Shown one piece after another: positions 47,611 through 47,918 of a DNA stretch of 47,918 nucleotides (positions are counted from its first letter, which is position 1; each line of letters opens with the position of its first letter). This stretch comes from Saprospiraceae bacterium. Its GTDB lineage: Bacteria > Bacteroidota > Bacteroidia > Chitinophagales > Saprospiraceae. The notes under the pieces are model-generated. The model saw only the letters and a program-made list of their open reading frames with translations. It ran no database searches and was not told where the DNA came from. A program made the translations under genes and the position numbers. The stretch is from contig JALHQW010000037.1 of the NCBI GenBank assembly GCA_022841745.1, positions 29,436 through 77,353 of the forward strand. The letters run 5' to 3'.

Positions 47611-47871
47611 GTGGAAATAGGTAGGGTCGGCCTAAAGTGACGGATGCCATGATAGCCTTCCTTCGTGGGGGGAATCGTTTGTGGCAACCGAAAATAAATA
47701 AGATTCCGAAGAAGGCAATGTAAATAAGTGTAGCACAGTATGAAATAAAATGTAAAATTAAAAATAAGCACAAACCGAGTACAACGAACCTTTATGAATC
47801 AGGGTAAAAGTATCAAAGTATTGTTAGGGAATAGATGCCAACTTTGCGGGTAAAAATAGGACACCACCCGC
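47611..47871. other. intergenic region before the last gene
   Basis: 261 bp, AT-rich near 47680-47780. A CAACTTTG sequence (47839-47846) with TTG at 47821-47823 may be the promoter of the gene starting at 47872. Nothing else recognised. Confidence 0.4.
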
Positions 47872-47918
47872 ATGAAAAAGGACGTTCAAACAGTATTTTC
47901 GGGGATTGAGGACCCCCG
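47872..47918 (+). CDS. Start of a gene cut by the window edge
   Basis: ATG at 47872 opens MKKDVQTVFSGIEDP and continues past the end of the window. A promoter-like CAACTTTG lies 25 nt upstream. Too short to identify. Confidence 0.5.
   Translation, partial: MKKDVQTVFSGIEDP

Noticed and set aside
47520-47771. Minus ORFs (83 and 67 residues) near the end of the window
   Set aside because: They overlap the 3' end of the 47185 gene, and show only chance hydrophobic stretches from AT-rich DNA.

Overview
The window looks like a chromosomal piece of a Bacteroidota member, most likely the class Saprospiria (Saprospiraceae / Lewinella / Haliscomenobacter relatives). Evidence: a SusC/SusD outer-membrane uptake locus, a PorX-type type IX secretion regulator, a PorE-like TPR/PD40/OmpA lipoprotein-class gene, a mevalonate kinase, a fused FtcD, Bacteroidota-type promoters (TTG ... 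TAnnTTTG) and several large hypothetical proteins of a style typical of Saprospiria. Species cannot be fixed from sequence reading alone. The window is cut at both ends: it starts inside a tRNA-like unit and ends 47 bases into a new gene.

Layout. 1-716: minus-strand tRNA locus with one canonical tRNA-Val(TAC) and five aberrant tRNA-like copies, driven by a consensus promoter. 917-5250: a Saprospiria-type hypothetical, a secreted FN3 protein and porX. 5497-10881: mevalonate kinase, a quinone-oxidoreductase/DUF4177/ElaA cluster, two small hypotheticals, and an Xaa-Pro aminopeptidase. 11009-11258: a REP/MITE-like element. 11386-17666: SusC-SusD-lipoprotein operon. 17989-21371: pdxJ, a CPBP intramembrane protease and a sodium:solute symporter. 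21380-25003: a large Dna2-like nuclease-helicase. 25112-28013: ParS/RES toxin-antitoxin pair, ybeY, an RsbW-like ATPase and a BatC-like TPR protein. 28144-33565: double-FtsX permease, a DUF4258/YgiT-type toxin-antitoxin pair, an AT-rich lipoprotein and a conserved hypothetical. 33984-39357: PorE-like protein, TPR protein, mtnA, CoA-binding protein. 39449-44892: korA-korB (2-oxoacid:ferredoxin oxidoreductase), a small membrane protein, bifunctional ftcD. 45031-47918: a twice-frameshifted gene, a possible double-glycine-leader peptide gene, an XRE regulator with a tiny ORF behind it, a hypothetical and the start of a further gene.

Most genes are single housekeeping or accessory units rather than one pathway. 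Apparent operons are susC-susD-lipoprotein, korA-korB, the oxidoreductase/DUF4177/elaA trio, the 9458-8642 pair and the two toxin-antitoxin pairs.

The most striking feature is repeat structure. About fifteen sites carry degenerate tandem 7-8-base repeats (GATTGCG, ACTGCCA, CGTCCAC, GATATAA, GTGATTA and others). Between genes they are mostly folded into long inverted repeats, including perfect 43- and 36-bp arms. Inside the helicase and mtnA genes they read through in frame as linker-like insertions. A second family of perfect palindromes built on GGGAGGAGAGAAAAAA occurs at three intergenic sites, each paired with another palindrome. Together with the tRNA-like array whose anticodon stems are two base pairs too long, these are the best candidates for undescribed biology here.
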